Origin: Candidatus Merdisoma merdipullorum
GTDB lineage: Bacteria; Bacillota; Clostridia; Lachnospirales; Lachnospiraceae
Assembly: GCA_018715645.1 (NCBI GenBank)
Contig: DVLE01000060.1
Coordinates: forward strand, 1-55,991
Length of the DNA stretch: 55,991 nt
Reading direction: 5' to 3'
A program made the translations under genes and the position numbers. Below are positions 44,933 to 53,424 of this stretch, one piece after another (the stretch's first letter is position 1; every line of letters begins with the position of its first letter). The notes under the pieces are model-generated. The model saw only the letters and a program-made list of their open reading frames with translations, did no database searches and had not been told where the DNA came from.

Positions 44933-45309
44933 ACGAGGATGTTTTGTATTTCTTTAATAAGACGCCCGATGCGGCGCCTTTATATGAGATCTTAGAAAAA
45001 CGTATCCTGTCTGAGATTGAAAATGTATCTATGCGGGTACAGAAGACACAGATAACCTTTACAAATCCGAAGGTTTTCGCCTGCGTCTCTTTGCTTCGGG
45101 TCCGCAGAAAAAGCGAGTTGCCTCCGGTCTATATTGTAGTGACCTTTGGGTTGAGTTACCAGAAGGAATCTCCCCGGATCGCTGTCGCTACGGAAGCGCA
45201 TCCCAACCGCTGGACTCACCATGTGGTAGTGTCAAAGCCCGACGAGATCGATGAGGAGCTGATGGGCTGGATAAAGGAAGCAGCGGAATTTTCAGCCTCC
45301 AAAAAATAA
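44929..45309 (+). CDS. DUF5655 family protein
   Basis: Predicted 126 residues, no signal or membrane segment. The pattern LYEILEKRILSEIENVSMRV, KTQITFTNPKVFACVSLLRV and TEAHPNRWTHHVVVSKPDEI fits DUF5655, a domain with a beta-rich core. Function unknown. It overlaps the acyltransferase by four bases and is the last gene of the operon. A link to envelope synthesis is not shown by its sequence and it may be a passenger. Confidence 0.75.
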   Translation: MNEDVLYFFNKTPDAAPLYEILEKRILSEIENVSMRVQKTQITFTNPKVFACVSLLRVRRKSELPPVYIVVTFGLSYQKESPRIAVATEAHPNRWTHHVVVSKPDEIDEELMGWIKEAAEFSASKK

Positions 45310-45357
45310 GTTTTGGATGGATTTCTTTAAAAAAGGACAGAAAGGAAAAGGAATCAG

Positions 45358-46311
45358 ATGAAAATCAGGAAGGCAGTTAGATCGGATCTGAAAGCGTTGG
45401 CGGAAGCGGAGCATGCGTGCTTTCCGGCGGCCGAAGCAGTAGCGGAAGAAAGCTTAAGAGAGCGTCTCACCTGCTTTCCCGATCATTTCTGGCTCCTTTT
45501 TGACGGGGAAGAGCTGGTTTCCTATGTGGAAGGCATGGTTACGGATGAGCCGGACCTGACGGATGAGATGTATGAAAAGGCTGCCATGCACCGGGAATCC
45601 GGCGCATGGCAGATGATTTTCGGCGTAGGAACTCTCTCTTCATATCGCGGACAGGGCTGCGCCGGAAGACTGCTGCGCCAGGTGATCGCCGACGCGCAGG
45701 AACAGGGCCGAAAAGGAATTGTACTTACCTGCAAGGAAAGTCTGATTCCTTTTTATCAGAGATTCGGCTTTAAAAATGAAGGGGTATCCAGGTCTGTACA
45801 TGGGGGCGCGGTCTGGTATCAGATGCGGTTTTGTTTTCAGGGGCAAGGCAGCAGGAAAGTGCAAATGATAAGAAAACTGGAAGACAAGGATTTGAATCAG
45901 GTTATGGAGATCTGGCTCCGTACAAACCAGACTGCTCATAACTTTATTCCTGCCGACTACTGGGAGGGACACTTCGAGGAAGTGAAAAAAGCCCTTCCGG
46001 AAGCGGAGGTTTATGTGGCGCAGTCTGGGAACAGCGGGGAAATTCTGGGCTTTGTGGGGCTTAGCGGAGATTATGTGGCCGGGATTTTTGTGTCCGGCAG
46101 ATGGCAGTCTTCAGGAATCGGAAAAAAGCTTCTCGACTATGGAAAGGAGCTTCGGAACAGGATGGAGCTTCACGTCTATGCAGAAAATGAAGGGGCTGTC
46201 CACTTTTATAAACGAGAGGGATTTCGGATTCAGTCGGAGCAGACAGAGAAAGATACAGGGAAAAGAGAATATCTGATGTGCTGGGAACGTGATTTCATCA
46301 ACCAAAGGTAA
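45358..46311 (+). CDS. Tandem GNAT N-acetyltransferase
   Basis: Predicted 317 residues made of two GNAT domains. The first (1-160) has the acetyl-CoA loop VGTLSSYRGQGCAGRLLRQV and FYQRFGFKNEG, resembling arylalkylamine acetyltransferases. The second (about 168-317) has VSGRWQSSGIGKKLLDYGKE and HFYKREGFRI, resembling small single-domain acetyltransferases. Both keep the Q/R-x-x-G-x-G/A loop and may be active. The substrates are unknown. The gene follows the glycan operon after 48 bases and may be transcribed separately. Confidence 0.82.
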   Translation: MKIRKAVRSDLKALAEAEHACFPAAEAVAEESLRERLTCFPDHFWLLFDGEELVSYVEGMVTDEPDLTDEMYEKAAMHRESGAWQMIFGVGTLSSYRGQGCAGRLLRQVIADAQEQGRKGIVLTCKESLIPFYQRFGFKNEGVSRSVHGGAVWYQMRFCFQGQGSRKVQMIRKLEDKDLNQVMEIWLRTNQTAHNFIPADYWEGHFEEVKKALPEAEVYVAQSGNSGEILGFVGLSGDYVAGIFVSGRWQSSGIGKKLLDYGKELRNRMELHVYAENEGAVHFYKREGFRIQSEQTEKDTGKREYLMCWERDFINQR

Positions 46312-46328
46312 GTCGGGGAGGTGCGTGT

Positions 46329-47186
46329 ATGGTGTCTGCAGGGAGTAAGGTAGGCATCGTCTGCTGTTCAAACGGGATGCCGACGGAAGCGGTGGCTCAG
46401 ATGAAGAAGCTTGAAGGGTATCTGTCCGGTCTGGGACTTATCCCTGTCTTTGGCGAGTATATTTACAGACAGGATGGCGTATTTAGCGGAACGCCCCGGC
46501 AGAGAGCGGAAAGCCTGATGAACTTTTACAAAGACAAGGAGATTCAGGCGATTTTCGATATATCCGGCGGAGATCTGGCCAATGAGATTCTTCCCTGGCT
46601 GGATTTTGAGTTGATAGGAGAAAGCGGGAAGCAGTTCTGGGGATACAGCGATCTCACGACAGTGATCAATGCGATTTATGCGAAAACGGGGAGGACTTCA
46701 GTCTTGTACCAGGTTAAAAATCTGGTCTCGGAAAAAGGAAGCTTCCGCAAAAGAGATTTTGAGAAGACATTGCTGTCCGGAAAGAGGGACCTTTTTGATA
46801 TTTCCTTTGAATTTCTGGAACAGGATCATCTGCAGGGAATACTGGTCGGAGGAAATATCCGCTGTCTTTTGAAGCTGGCAGGGACGGAATACTGGCCGGA
46901 TATGAATGAAAAGGTTCTTCTCCTGGAATCCCTTGGCGGAGATGTGCCGAAAATGGCCACTTATTTGAGCCAGTTAAACCAGCTTCATGTCTTTGAACAG
47001 GTGAGGGGGATTCTTCTTGGCACTTTCACGGAAATGGAGAAAAATGGACTGCGGCCATCCGTGGAGGAACTTGTGAGAAGGTATACGGGGGAGAAGATTC
47101 CGATTGTGAAAACCCAGGAGATTGGCCATGGGAAGGATGCAAAAGCCGCGTTGATCGGTGGAAAGATCGATTTGTCATGTGGATAA
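46329..47186 (+). CDS. S66 family LD-carboxypeptidase/MccF-like protein
   Basis: Predicted 285 residues. The serine peptidase triad of family S66 is visible: Ser107 in WGYSDLTT, Glu200 in LLESLGGD and His267 in EIGHGKDAKA. It is cytosolic, without signal. Members trim muropeptides in cell-wall recycling or detoxify microcin C-like peptides by cutting an acyl-adenylate or peptide bond. Which applies here cannot be told. It lies 17 bases after the tandem acetyltransferase, suggesting a shared transcript. Confidence 0.85.
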   Translation: MVSAGSKVGIVCCSNGMPTEAVAQMKKLEGYLSGLGLIPVFGEYIYRQDGVFSGTPRQRAESLMNFYKDKEIQAIFDISGGDLANEILPWLDFELIGESGKQFWGYSDLTTVINAIYAKTGRTSVLYQVKNLVSEKGSFRKRDFEKTLLSGKRDLFDISFEFLEQDHLQGILVGGNIRCLLKLAGTEYWPDMNEKVLLLESLGGDVPKMATYLSQLNQLHVFEQVRGILLGTFTEMEKNGLRPSVEELVRRYTGEKIPIVKTQEIGHGKDAKAALIGGKIDLSCG

Positions 47187-47229
47187 CAGAGACGAAAAGT
47201 GGATAAAGTCCGGGAGGATAGGAGGCTGC

Positions 47230-48030
47230 GTGGATAAGAAGACAGAGATTGTACAGGTAAAAGACACCGGCAGGGTGAAACGCTTATTTGCAGGCTGGGA
47301 GGAGACTATGATCTGGTCCTGTCTCCAGGGAATCATGGGAGCTGTTTACGCGGAGAAGGAAGGACTTCCCCGCGCGGCCAAGGCTGTGCTTGGAGACTTT
47401 GTTTTTCTCGCAGGGGAGCCCTCAAAGGAGCTTCTTTTCTATCAGACATATAATAAAAAGGAGGATTTTCGGATTCTGGTACCTCAAAATGATGAGTGGG
47501 AAGAACTGATTGAATCTACATATGGAAAACAGGCAGAGAAAATCAGGCGTATCGCCATTCAGAAGGAGCCGGGAATCTGGAAGAAGGCAAGACTTGAGCA
47601 GTTTGTTCAGGAACTTCCAAAAGAATATGAACTTCGTCTGATAGACAGAGAGCTTTATGAGTTGTGCCGGCAGCAGGAATGGAGTCAGGATCTGGTCTCA
47701 CAGTTTCCGGATTATGAGATCTACCGGAAATGGGGATTGGGTGTCGCCGTGCTGTCAGGAACAGAGCTGGTCTGCGGCGCGTCCTCGTATTCCCGTTATA
47801 AAGAGGGAATAGAGATTGAGATCGACACAAAAGAGGGACACAAAAGAAAGGGTTTGGCCACAGCCTGCGCCGCCAGGCTGATCCTCGAATGTCAGGAACG
47901 GGGGATTTATCCAAGCTGGGACGCACACACAGAAGCTTCGGCTGCTCTTGCTGAAAAGCTGGGTTATCACAGAGGGGAAGCTTATACAGCGTATATTCTG
48001 AAAGGACCTGAGACCTGGACTCCTGGTTAA
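47230..48030 (+). CDS. GNAT family N-acetyltransferase (PF12746-like)
   Basis: Predicted 266 residues. The C-terminal third has the acetyl-CoA motif EGHKRKGLATACAARLILEC and WDAHTEASAALAEKLGY. The N-terminal part with WEETMIWSCLQGIMGAVYAE is typical of a two-part GNAT group (GNAT_acetyltran, PF12746). The start is taken as the GTG at 47230, five bases after AGGAGG; an ATG at 47158 would overlap the previous gene and has no ribosome site. Substrate unknown. It follows the S66 gene by 43 bases. Confidence 0.78.
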   Translation: MDKKTEIVQVKDTGRVKRLFAGWEETMIWSCLQGIMGAVYAEKEGLPRAAKAVLGDFVFLAGEPSKELLFYQTYNKKEDFRILVPQNDEWEELIESTYGKQAEKIRRIAIQKEPGIWKKARLEQFVQELPKEYELRLIDRELYELCRQQEWSQDLVSQFPDYEIYRKWGLGVAVLSGTELVCGASSYSRYKEGIEIEIDTKEGHKRKGLATACAARLILECQERGIYPSWDAHTEASAALAEKLGYHRGEAYTAYILKGPETWTPG

Positions 48031-48061
48031 CAGAAAGAATGCGGACGCTGGAAGGATACAG

Positions 48062-49156
48062 ATGATGAAAATGAAAAAAAGGAATGTCGTACTTGTTATT
48101 GCCTGTCTGGTGACATGGTGTTTTTCAGCCTGTGGGACGGAAAAAGAAGAACCTTCGGACTTTAACACGGAAGCAGAAATGACAGAAGGCGATGAGGACC
48201 TGGAGACGGGAACAGAGGATCCGCTGAATCATTATTATAACCGAGGTCTTTATATCAAAGACGGCTATACCTACCGACAGCTTGCGGACGGACTCTACAG
48301 ACGGCAGGCCGGATCTGAGGATTGGGAGTTTCTCTGCGAAATTCCGATGAATTACGGACGGGGACTTGCCTGCTTCGGGGACAGGCTGTATTTTGCCGGT
48401 TACCAGGAGAAAACAGATACGCAGGGAAACGAGTGGAACAACACGGTTTACTATTATGATACGGATACCGGGGAATATGGAGAATTGCTGTCCTCAGACA
48501 TTCTGGTGGGGACGCTGGACGTATACGACGGCTGTCTCTATATTCAGACGTATGTTTCTGAAGGCGGGTATCTGCAGTATGAGGGCTATCGTTTGGATGA
48601 AAACGGTGGGATCGAGGAAGAACTGGATCCGGAGGCGGAGAATTTTCTGTGCCGGGATCAGAATGAATACAGAAAAGAAGAATACGAATATATACAGGAG
48701 TTTAATACCGGAAGGCTGACAGATACCTCCATGGTATATGAGTGGAAAAGAGAGGTGATTCCGATTCCATCCTGCGCCAGACTTCTGGACGGTAAGGCGC
48801 TGCTCCGCCAGCAGAAAAATGAAGGAGAAAGTCATTTCATTCTGCGGGATACCGCTACGGGAGAAGAAACCGTTCTTTTTGACGCAAGCGACGTTCTGGC
48901 TGTGATGAAGGAAGGCGATAACTATTTATCCGGAGCCGTCTATATGACCTACGACGAGAATGCGATATATTATTATGATTACAGCGGCTTGGAGACAGAT
49001 ACGCCTCAGATCATAAGGATTGATCTTGACGACTGGTCTTATGATACCATCGCTGAGGGAGAGATTTTGAACGAGACGGAAGGCTTCCGGATTAATCAGG
49101 TGGACGGGGAATACTTTTATCACGGAGAGCAGATGTATCTGCTGGAGGAGGAGTAA
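48062..49156 (+). CDS. Lipoprotein with repeated beta-strand units
   Basis: Predicted 364 residues. The N terminus KMKKRNVVLVIACLVTWCFS and the AC that follows form a type II signal peptide with the lipidated cysteine near residue 24. After an acidic spacer come repeated units rich in Tyr, Asp and Gly (YIKDGYTYRQLADGLYR, ACFGDRLYFAGYQE, VYDGCLYIQTYVSEGG), like propeller repeats of the DUF5050 kind. It would sit on the outer face of the membrane. Ligand unknown. Its 3' end contains the ribosome site of the next gene. Confidence 0.78.
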   Translation: MMKMKKRNVVLVIACLVTWCFSACGTEKEEPSDFNTEAEMTEGDEDLETGTEDPLNHYYNRGLYIKDGYTYRQLADGLYRRQAGSEDWEFLCEIPMNYGRGLACFGDRLYFAGYQEKTDTQGNEWNNTVYYYDTDTGEYGELLSSDILVGTLDVYDGCLYIQTYVSEGGYLQYEGYRLDENGGIEEELDPEAENFLCRDQNEYRKEEYEYIQEFNTGRLTDTSMVYEWKREVIPIPSCARLLDGKALLRQQKNEGESHFILRDTATGEETVLFDASDVLAVMKEGDNYLSGAVYMTYDENAIYYYDYSGLETDTPQIIRIDLDDWSYDTIAEGEILNETEGFRINQVDGEYFYHGEQMYLLEEE

Positions 49157-49159
49157 AAG

Positions 49160-49888
49160 ATGGTTTGTGAATTTAGCGAAACACAGTTTGTTGTTGGAAT
49201 TTTGACTGAACTAATAAATAATTGCTGGAAACCGGGGAGAGCATGGACATCACCAAGAATTCCTACTCAGAAAAAGGAAAAAGAGAAGGGATATGATTTT
49301 ACAATAAAAGGCGCTGTCAGGACTTTATTTTTCCAATTTAAAGTTCCGGAAAAAAAGACCACCAAAAAAGGAAAGTATTGGGAAGAATTTAAGGAGCCAT
49401 ATTATGAATTTAAAATATGGCCGGATAGTCTGACACATCAGCATAATGAGCTGGTAGATCTTGCAAAAGCAGATCCACGCAATAGGGTTTATTATTGTTC
49501 ACCCGGTTTTCATACGTTTGAGGAATTTGATAAAAATTATACCGACAGAATGATTGCAAGAAAAAGCATATATGTGCCTTGTGCGGCGCTGCCTAAAATA
49601 AGTGGAAATGATAAACATGATATAAGCTATACATTCAAATCAAAAAAGAGAATTTATAAAATGCATTCCCAAGAGTTTGAGATACAGGCATTTGATATAG
49701 AAGAACTGAAGGCAGATGTAGAAAATGCTGTCTCATATGAAAATATACATACATGTTTAGCCAGCATTGCAGAGATTTTTTCCATTGATATTAAAAACGT
49801 AGAAAGTGATATGGAAAGATTCGATAAAATAGCAGATTACTTGCTGATGCATAAAAATTTGAATATGCTTTTATTGGGCGAATGTTAG
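49160..49888 (+). CDS. AT-rich orphan gene, possible PD-(D/E)XK nuclease fold
   Basis: Predicted 242 residues, no recognised family. The base composition is visibly more AT-rich than its neighbours. The segment KEKEKGYDFTIKGAVRTLFF followed by QFKVPEKK has the order acid...strand...QxK that some PD-(D/E)XK nucleases show; the conserved acid would be Asp in GYDF and the pair Gln-x-Lys in FQFK. The C-terminal half is helical. It could be a restriction-like or defence enzyme, but one short motif is weak evidence. It starts four bases after the lipoprotein gene, using GGAGGAGGAG inside that gene's end. Confidence 0.6.
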   Translation: MVCEFSETQFVVGILTELINNCWKPGRAWTSPRIPTQKKEKEKGYDFTIKGAVRTLFFQFKVPEKKTTKKGKYWEEFKEPYYEFKIWPDSLTHQHNELVDLAKADPRNRVYYCSPGFHTFEEFDKNYTDRMIARKSIYVPCAALPKISGNDKHDISYTFKSKKRIYKMHSQEFEIQAFDIEELKADVENAVSYENIHTCLASIAEIFSIDIKNVESDMERFDKIADYLLMHKNLNMLLLGEC

Positions 49889-50025
49889 TATGTCTTCCGA
49901 CCACCCTTAATTGGCAGGCATACAAGTATTGTGGAAAACATTTCTGTTTTTTATAGATACCTGATCTGCATTTCAGACAAATTCGACGGTCTGAGACCGT
50001 TGTTCATAAAGAAAGGGAGATAAAT

Positions 50026-50064
50026 GCCCGCAGCCGGCTATGACACAGAGGGCCGGCTGCGGGC
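50026..50064 (-). terminator. Hairpin after the aldo/keto reductase gene
   Basis: GCCCGCAGCCGGC pairs perfectly with GCCGGCTGCGGGC around a 13-base loop. On the minus strand it is followed by ATTTAT, a weak T tract. Just left at 49986-50000 is a separate short palindrome, ACGGTCTGAGACCGT. Confidence 0.7.
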
Positions 50065-50085
50065 AAACAATTCCTTCCTGAAGTT

Positions 50086-51096
50086 CTACTTTCGCAAATA
50101 TATAACATCCTTTGTGATGCCGTCAATTTTCTGAAGCTCCTCCTGAGACAGCGGGGAACCCTCCAAAGCCCTCAGGTTATCCAGGATTTGCTCCTGACGG
50201 GATGCGCCTATTAGAACACTGGTCACAGCTTCATCTTTCATTACCCATTTGATGGCCATGCGGGCCAGTGTCTCGCCGCGTTCTTCGGCCATATCGTTCA
50301 GCTTTTTTACGGCGGAAAGCCTGGCGTCTGTCAGGGAATCCTCATGGAGAAAGCGTCCGTCGGTGCGGATACGGCTGTCTGACGGGATACCGTTCAGATA
50401 GCGGTCTGTCAGAAGACCTTGCTCCAGCGGCTTGAAAGCAATGATACCTTTTCCATTTTCGGAAGCGGCCTGCTTTAGTCCGTTTTTTTCAATGGTCCGG
50501 TTCAGAATATTGTAGGCGTTCTGATTGATGACGAACGGACAGTGCAGATCCTCAAGAATCCGCGTGGCCCGCAGCATGGTCTCTCCGTTGTAATTGGAAA
50601 GCCCCGCATAGAGAGCCTTTCCGCTTTTTACCGCCTGATCAAGGGCGCCCATGCTTTCTTCAAGAGGCGTATCCGGATCCATACGGTGATGGTAGAAAAT
50701 ATCTACATAATCCAGCTTCATCCGCAGCAGGCTTTGATCGAGACTGGAAAGCAGATACTTGCGGCTTCCCCAGTTTCCGTAGGGGCCAGGCCACATCTCA
50801 TATCCGGCTTTTGTACTGATAAGAAGCTCGTCCCTGTAGGAATGCAGCTCCTCCTTCAGAATCCGGCCGAAGTTGCGCTCCGCGCTTCCGGGAGCAGGTC
50901 CGTAATTGTTGGCCAGGTCAAAATGCGTAATGCCGTGATCGAAGGCCGTGAAGATAAGGCGCTTCATATTTTCAAAATCGGCCATATCTCCGAAATTGTG
51001 CCACAGTCCAAGCGAAATAGCGGGAAGCTTAAGTCCGCTTCTGCCACAGCTTTGGTATTTCATAGATTCATAACGGTTTATGTCTGGCTGGTACAT
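50086..51096 (-). CDS. Aldo/keto reductase (YghZ-like)
   Basis: Predicted 336 residues, an NADPH-dependent TIM-barrel reductase. The tetrad is Asp60, Tyr65, Lys96 and His136 (FDLANNYGPAPG, ISTKAGYEMW, IFYHHRMD). The NADP site includes VLIGASRQEQILDNL. The GYEMWPGPYGNWGSRKYLL segment is typical of the YghZ/GPR group that reduces glyceraldehyde-3-phosphate and methylglyoxal; the true substrate is not known. GGGGGAT precedes the start. It is transcribed divergently from purO, and its -35 box shares bases with the purO promoter. Confidence 0.9.
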   Translation of the reverse strand: MYQPDINRYESMKYQSCGRSGLKLPAISLGLWHNFGDMADFENMKRLIFTAFDHGITHFDLANNYGPAPGSAERNFGRILKEELHSYRDELLISTKAGYEMWPGPYGNWGSRKYLLSSLDQSLLRMKLDYVDIFYHHRMDPDTPLEESMGALDQAVKSGKALYAGLSNYNGETMLRATRILEDLHCPFVINQNAYNILNRTIEKNGLKQAASENGKGIIAFKPLEQGLLTDRYLNGIPSDSRIRTDGRFLHEDSLTDARLSAVKKLNDMAEERGETLARMAIKWVMKDEAVTSVLIGASRQEQILDNLRALEGSPLSQEELQKIDGITKDVIYLRK

Positions 51097-51138
51097 GGCA
51101 ATCCCCCTTATATGTTAGTAACTAAGAAATATAAAAAT

Positions 51139-51168
51139 ATTATAATCCGGGATCATAAGGGTTGACAA
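51139..51168 (-). promoter_or_regulatory. Promoter of the aldo/keto reductase
   Basis: On the minus strand, TTGTCA (51168-51163) and TATAAT (51144-51139) are separated by 18 bases. The -35 box overlaps the opposite-strand -35 box of the purO promoter. Confidence 0.6.
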
Positions 51169-51190
51169 GCCCCGCCGGAAATGCTATTTT
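51162..51190 (+). promoter_or_regulatory. Promoter of purO-purH
   Basis: TTGACA and TATTTT are separated by 17 bases. Transcription would start near 51197, just before the riboswitch. Confidence 0.7.
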
Positions 51191-51202
51191 AAAATTAATT
51201 AT

Positions 51203-51292
51203 ACGACTGACGGAAGTGGAAAAGACCACAGGGAGTATAAGGGATGAGGAGCCGACCGTCTGGGCAAGAATGCTTGGAGGTTAGGCTTTTTT
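51203..51292 (+). promoter_or_regulatory. ZTP/ZMP (pfl) riboswitch with expression-platform terminator
   Basis: The leader has the pfl-motif core: CTGACGGAAGTGG and CCACAGGGAGTA in the first helix, then GGAGCCGACCGTCTGGGC, the near-invariant second part. Downstream, GGTTAGGCT can pair with AGCCGACC and is followed by TTTTTTT, giving a terminator that competes with the ligand-bound fold. Binding of ZMP or ZTP, which build up when 10-formyl-THF is short, should turn expression on. The genes downstream use ZMP (AICAR), in agreement. Confidence 0.9.
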
Positions 51293-51349
51293 TATGCACA
51301 GGCCGCAACAAGGCAGATTAGCAACCAGACGCAAGAAGGAGGAGAACGT

Positions 51350-52072
51350 ATGGAAATGATTTCACTGGCACAGGAGCTGCGTGAAAATTCTTATCCGGGC
51401 AGAGGAATTATCCTTGGACGCTCAGAGGATGGAACGAAGGCAGTGGCCGCCTACTTTATCATGGGCAGAAGCGAGAACAGCAGAAACAGGATTTTTGTGG
51501 AGGATGGGGAAGGAATCCGCACTCAGGCATATGATCCTTCCAAGCTTACCGATCCCAGTCTGATTATCTATGCGCCGGTACGGGTGCTGGGCAACAAGAC
51601 GATTGTGACCAATGGAGACCAGACGGATACCATCTATGAGGGCATGGACAGGCAGCTTACCTTTGAGCAGGCCCTGCGTTCCCGTGAGTTTGAGCCGGAT
51701 GCACCCAATTATACGCCCCGGATTTCTGGTATTATGCATATCGAAAGCGGAACATACAGTTACGCAATGTCTATCTTAAAGAGCAACAATGGAGATCCTT
51801 CCTCCTGTCTTCGATTTACTTTTGCCTACAATAACTGTGCGGCAGGCGAGGGACATTTCATTCATACGTATAAGGGCGACGGCAATCCTTTGCCGAGCTT
51901 TGAAGGGGAGCCGAAGCTGGTAGCGATTCCAAACGATATGGAAAAGTTTACGAATATGCTCTGGAACAATCTGAATGAGGATAACAAGGTATCCCTGTTC
52001 GTGCGTTATATTGATATTGCCACAGGAAAGTATCAGACAGTAATCAAAAATAAGAATGGTCAGGAGGAGTAA
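51350..52072 (+). CDS. purO: IMP cyclohydrolase, PurO-like
   Basis: Predicted 240 residues of the archaeal-type IMP cyclohydrolase family (COG3363-like), which closes the purine ring of FAICAR to give IMP, the final step of de novo synthesis. Typical spots are SYPGRGIILGRSEDGTKAVA, AYFIMGRSENSRNR and YNNCAAGEGHFIHTYKGDGN. Most bacteria use the N-terminal half of PurH for this; here the step is done by a separate PurO-like protein, with the transformylase next door. AGGAGGAG precedes the start. The ZTP riboswitch controls it. Confidence 0.88.
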   Translation: MEMISLAQELRENSYPGRGIILGRSEDGTKAVAAYFIMGRSENSRNRIFVEDGEGIRTQAYDPSKLTDPSLIIYAPVRVLGNKTIVTNGDQTDTIYEGMDRQLTFEQALRSREFEPDAPNYTPRISGIMHIESGTYSYAMSILKSNNGDPSSCLRFTFAYNNCAAGEGHFIHTYKGDGNPLPSFEGEPKLVAIPNDMEKFTNMLWNNLNEDNKVSLFVRYIDIATGKYQTVIKNKNGQEE

Positions 52073-52076
52073 GTAA

Positions 52077-53255
52077 ATGAAAGAACTGGAACTTAAATAT
52101 GGATGCAACCCCAATCAGAAGCCTTCCAGAATTTACGTGGCGGACGGCTCCGAGCTTCCGATTACGGTGCTTAGCGGACGGCCTGGCTATATCAACTTTC
52201 TGGATGCCTTTAACGGCTGGCAGCTTGTAAAGGAATTGAAGGAGGCCACAGGACTTCCGGCGGCTACCTCTTTTAAGCACGTATCTCCGGCCGGAGCGGC
52301 AGTCGGACTTCCCATGGACGACACACTGAAGAAAATTTACTGGGTAGACGATATGGGAGAGTTGTCCCCGTTGGCCTGCGCTTACGCACGGGCAAGAGGC
52401 GCGGACAGAATGTCGTCTTTCGGAGATTTTATCGCGTTATCCGACGTTTGTGACAAAGATACTGCTTCTATTATAAAGAGAGAGGTTTCCGATGGAGTCA
52501 TTGCTCCGGGATATACGGATGAGGCTCTGGAAATCCTGAAACAGAAGAAAAAGGGCAATTATGTCGTGATTCAGATAGACGAATCCTATCGCCCCGCTCC
52601 TCTGGAACACAAAGAGGTGTATGGAGTCACCTTTGAGCAGGGACGTCAGGAGCTTCCCATCAACGATGAATTGATTTCCAATATCGTGACAAAGAATAAG
52701 GAGCTGCCGGAGTCTGCGAAACGGGATATGAAGATTGCCCTGATTACTCTGAAATATACCCAGTCCAATTCTGTCTGCTTTGTAAAGGATGGACAGGCGA
52801 TTGGCGTCGGAGCAGGCCAGCAGTCCCGCGTACACTGTACCCGTCTGGCTGGTCAGAAGGCGGATAACTGGTTCCTTCGTCAGAGTCCCCAGGTGCTTGG
52901 CCTGCAGTTTGTAGATGGCATCGGCCGCGCCGACAGAGACAACGCCATCGACGTCTATATCGGAAACGAATACATGGATGTTCTGGCAGAGGGCGCATGG
53001 CAGAAGATTTTCAAGGTGAAGCCGGAAGTATTTACGGAAGAAGAAAAGCGCGCGTGGCTCGACAAGATGGAAAATGTAACTCTTGGCTCCGACGCCTTCT
53101 TCCCATTCAGCGATAATATTGAGCGTGCAAAGAAAAGCGGCGTAAAGTACATCGCTGAGCCGGGCGGATCTGTTCGCGATGATCTGGTCATCGAGACCTG
53201 CGATAAATATGGAATGGTAATGGCCTTTACAGGAATTCGTCTGTTCCATCATTAA
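52077..53255 (+). CDS. purH: AICAR transformylase (PurH C-terminal-domain protein)
   Basis: Predicted 392 residues, equal to the formyltransferase half of bifunctional PurH. It adds formyl from 10-formyl-THF to AICAR. The catalytic Lys-His pair lies in TSFKHVSPAGAAVG, and SVCFVKDGQAIGVGAGQQSR and DAFFPFSDNIERA are hallmarks. It lacks the N-terminal MGS-like IMP cyclohydrolase domain, which the preceding purO gene replaces. The two genes are four bases apart and share the riboswitch-controlled transcript. Confidence 0.92.
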   Translation: MKELELKYGCNPNQKPSRIYVADGSELPITVLSGRPGYINFLDAFNGWQLVKELKEATGLPAATSFKHVSPAGAAVGLPMDDTLKKIYWVDDMGELSPLACAYARARGADRMSSFGDFIALSDVCDKDTASIIKREVSDGVIAPGYTDEALEILKQKKKGNYVVIQIDESYRPAPLEHKEVYGVTFEQGRQELPINDELISNIVTKNKELPESAKRDMKIALITLKYTQSNSVCFVKDGQAIGVGAGQQSRVHCTRLAGQKADNWFLRQSPQVLGLQFVDGIGRADRDNAIDVYIGNEYMDVLAEGAWQKIFKVKPEVFTEEEKRAWLDKMENVTLGSDAFFPFSDNIERAKKSGVKYIAEPGGSVRDDLVIETCDKYGMVMAFTGIRLFHH

Positions 53256-53424
53256 TCTGAATATTTTTCTAAAGAGGGTGTTCTGAAAATACATTTTGCC
53301 GAAGGACCAAATACAGACTGCAAGGTCAGATACCTGGAGGCAAAGCTTCGATGTTCGGAATGCCCTCATTATTTTTCATGATTTCCAATGAAATTGGGAA
53401 GGATGAAAAAAGGAGGAGGTATTT

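Noticed and set aside
53256-53424. Possible small gene or RNA between purH and the amidohydrolase
   Set aside because: No start with a ribosome site, no strong hairpin with a T tract and no recognised motif were found.
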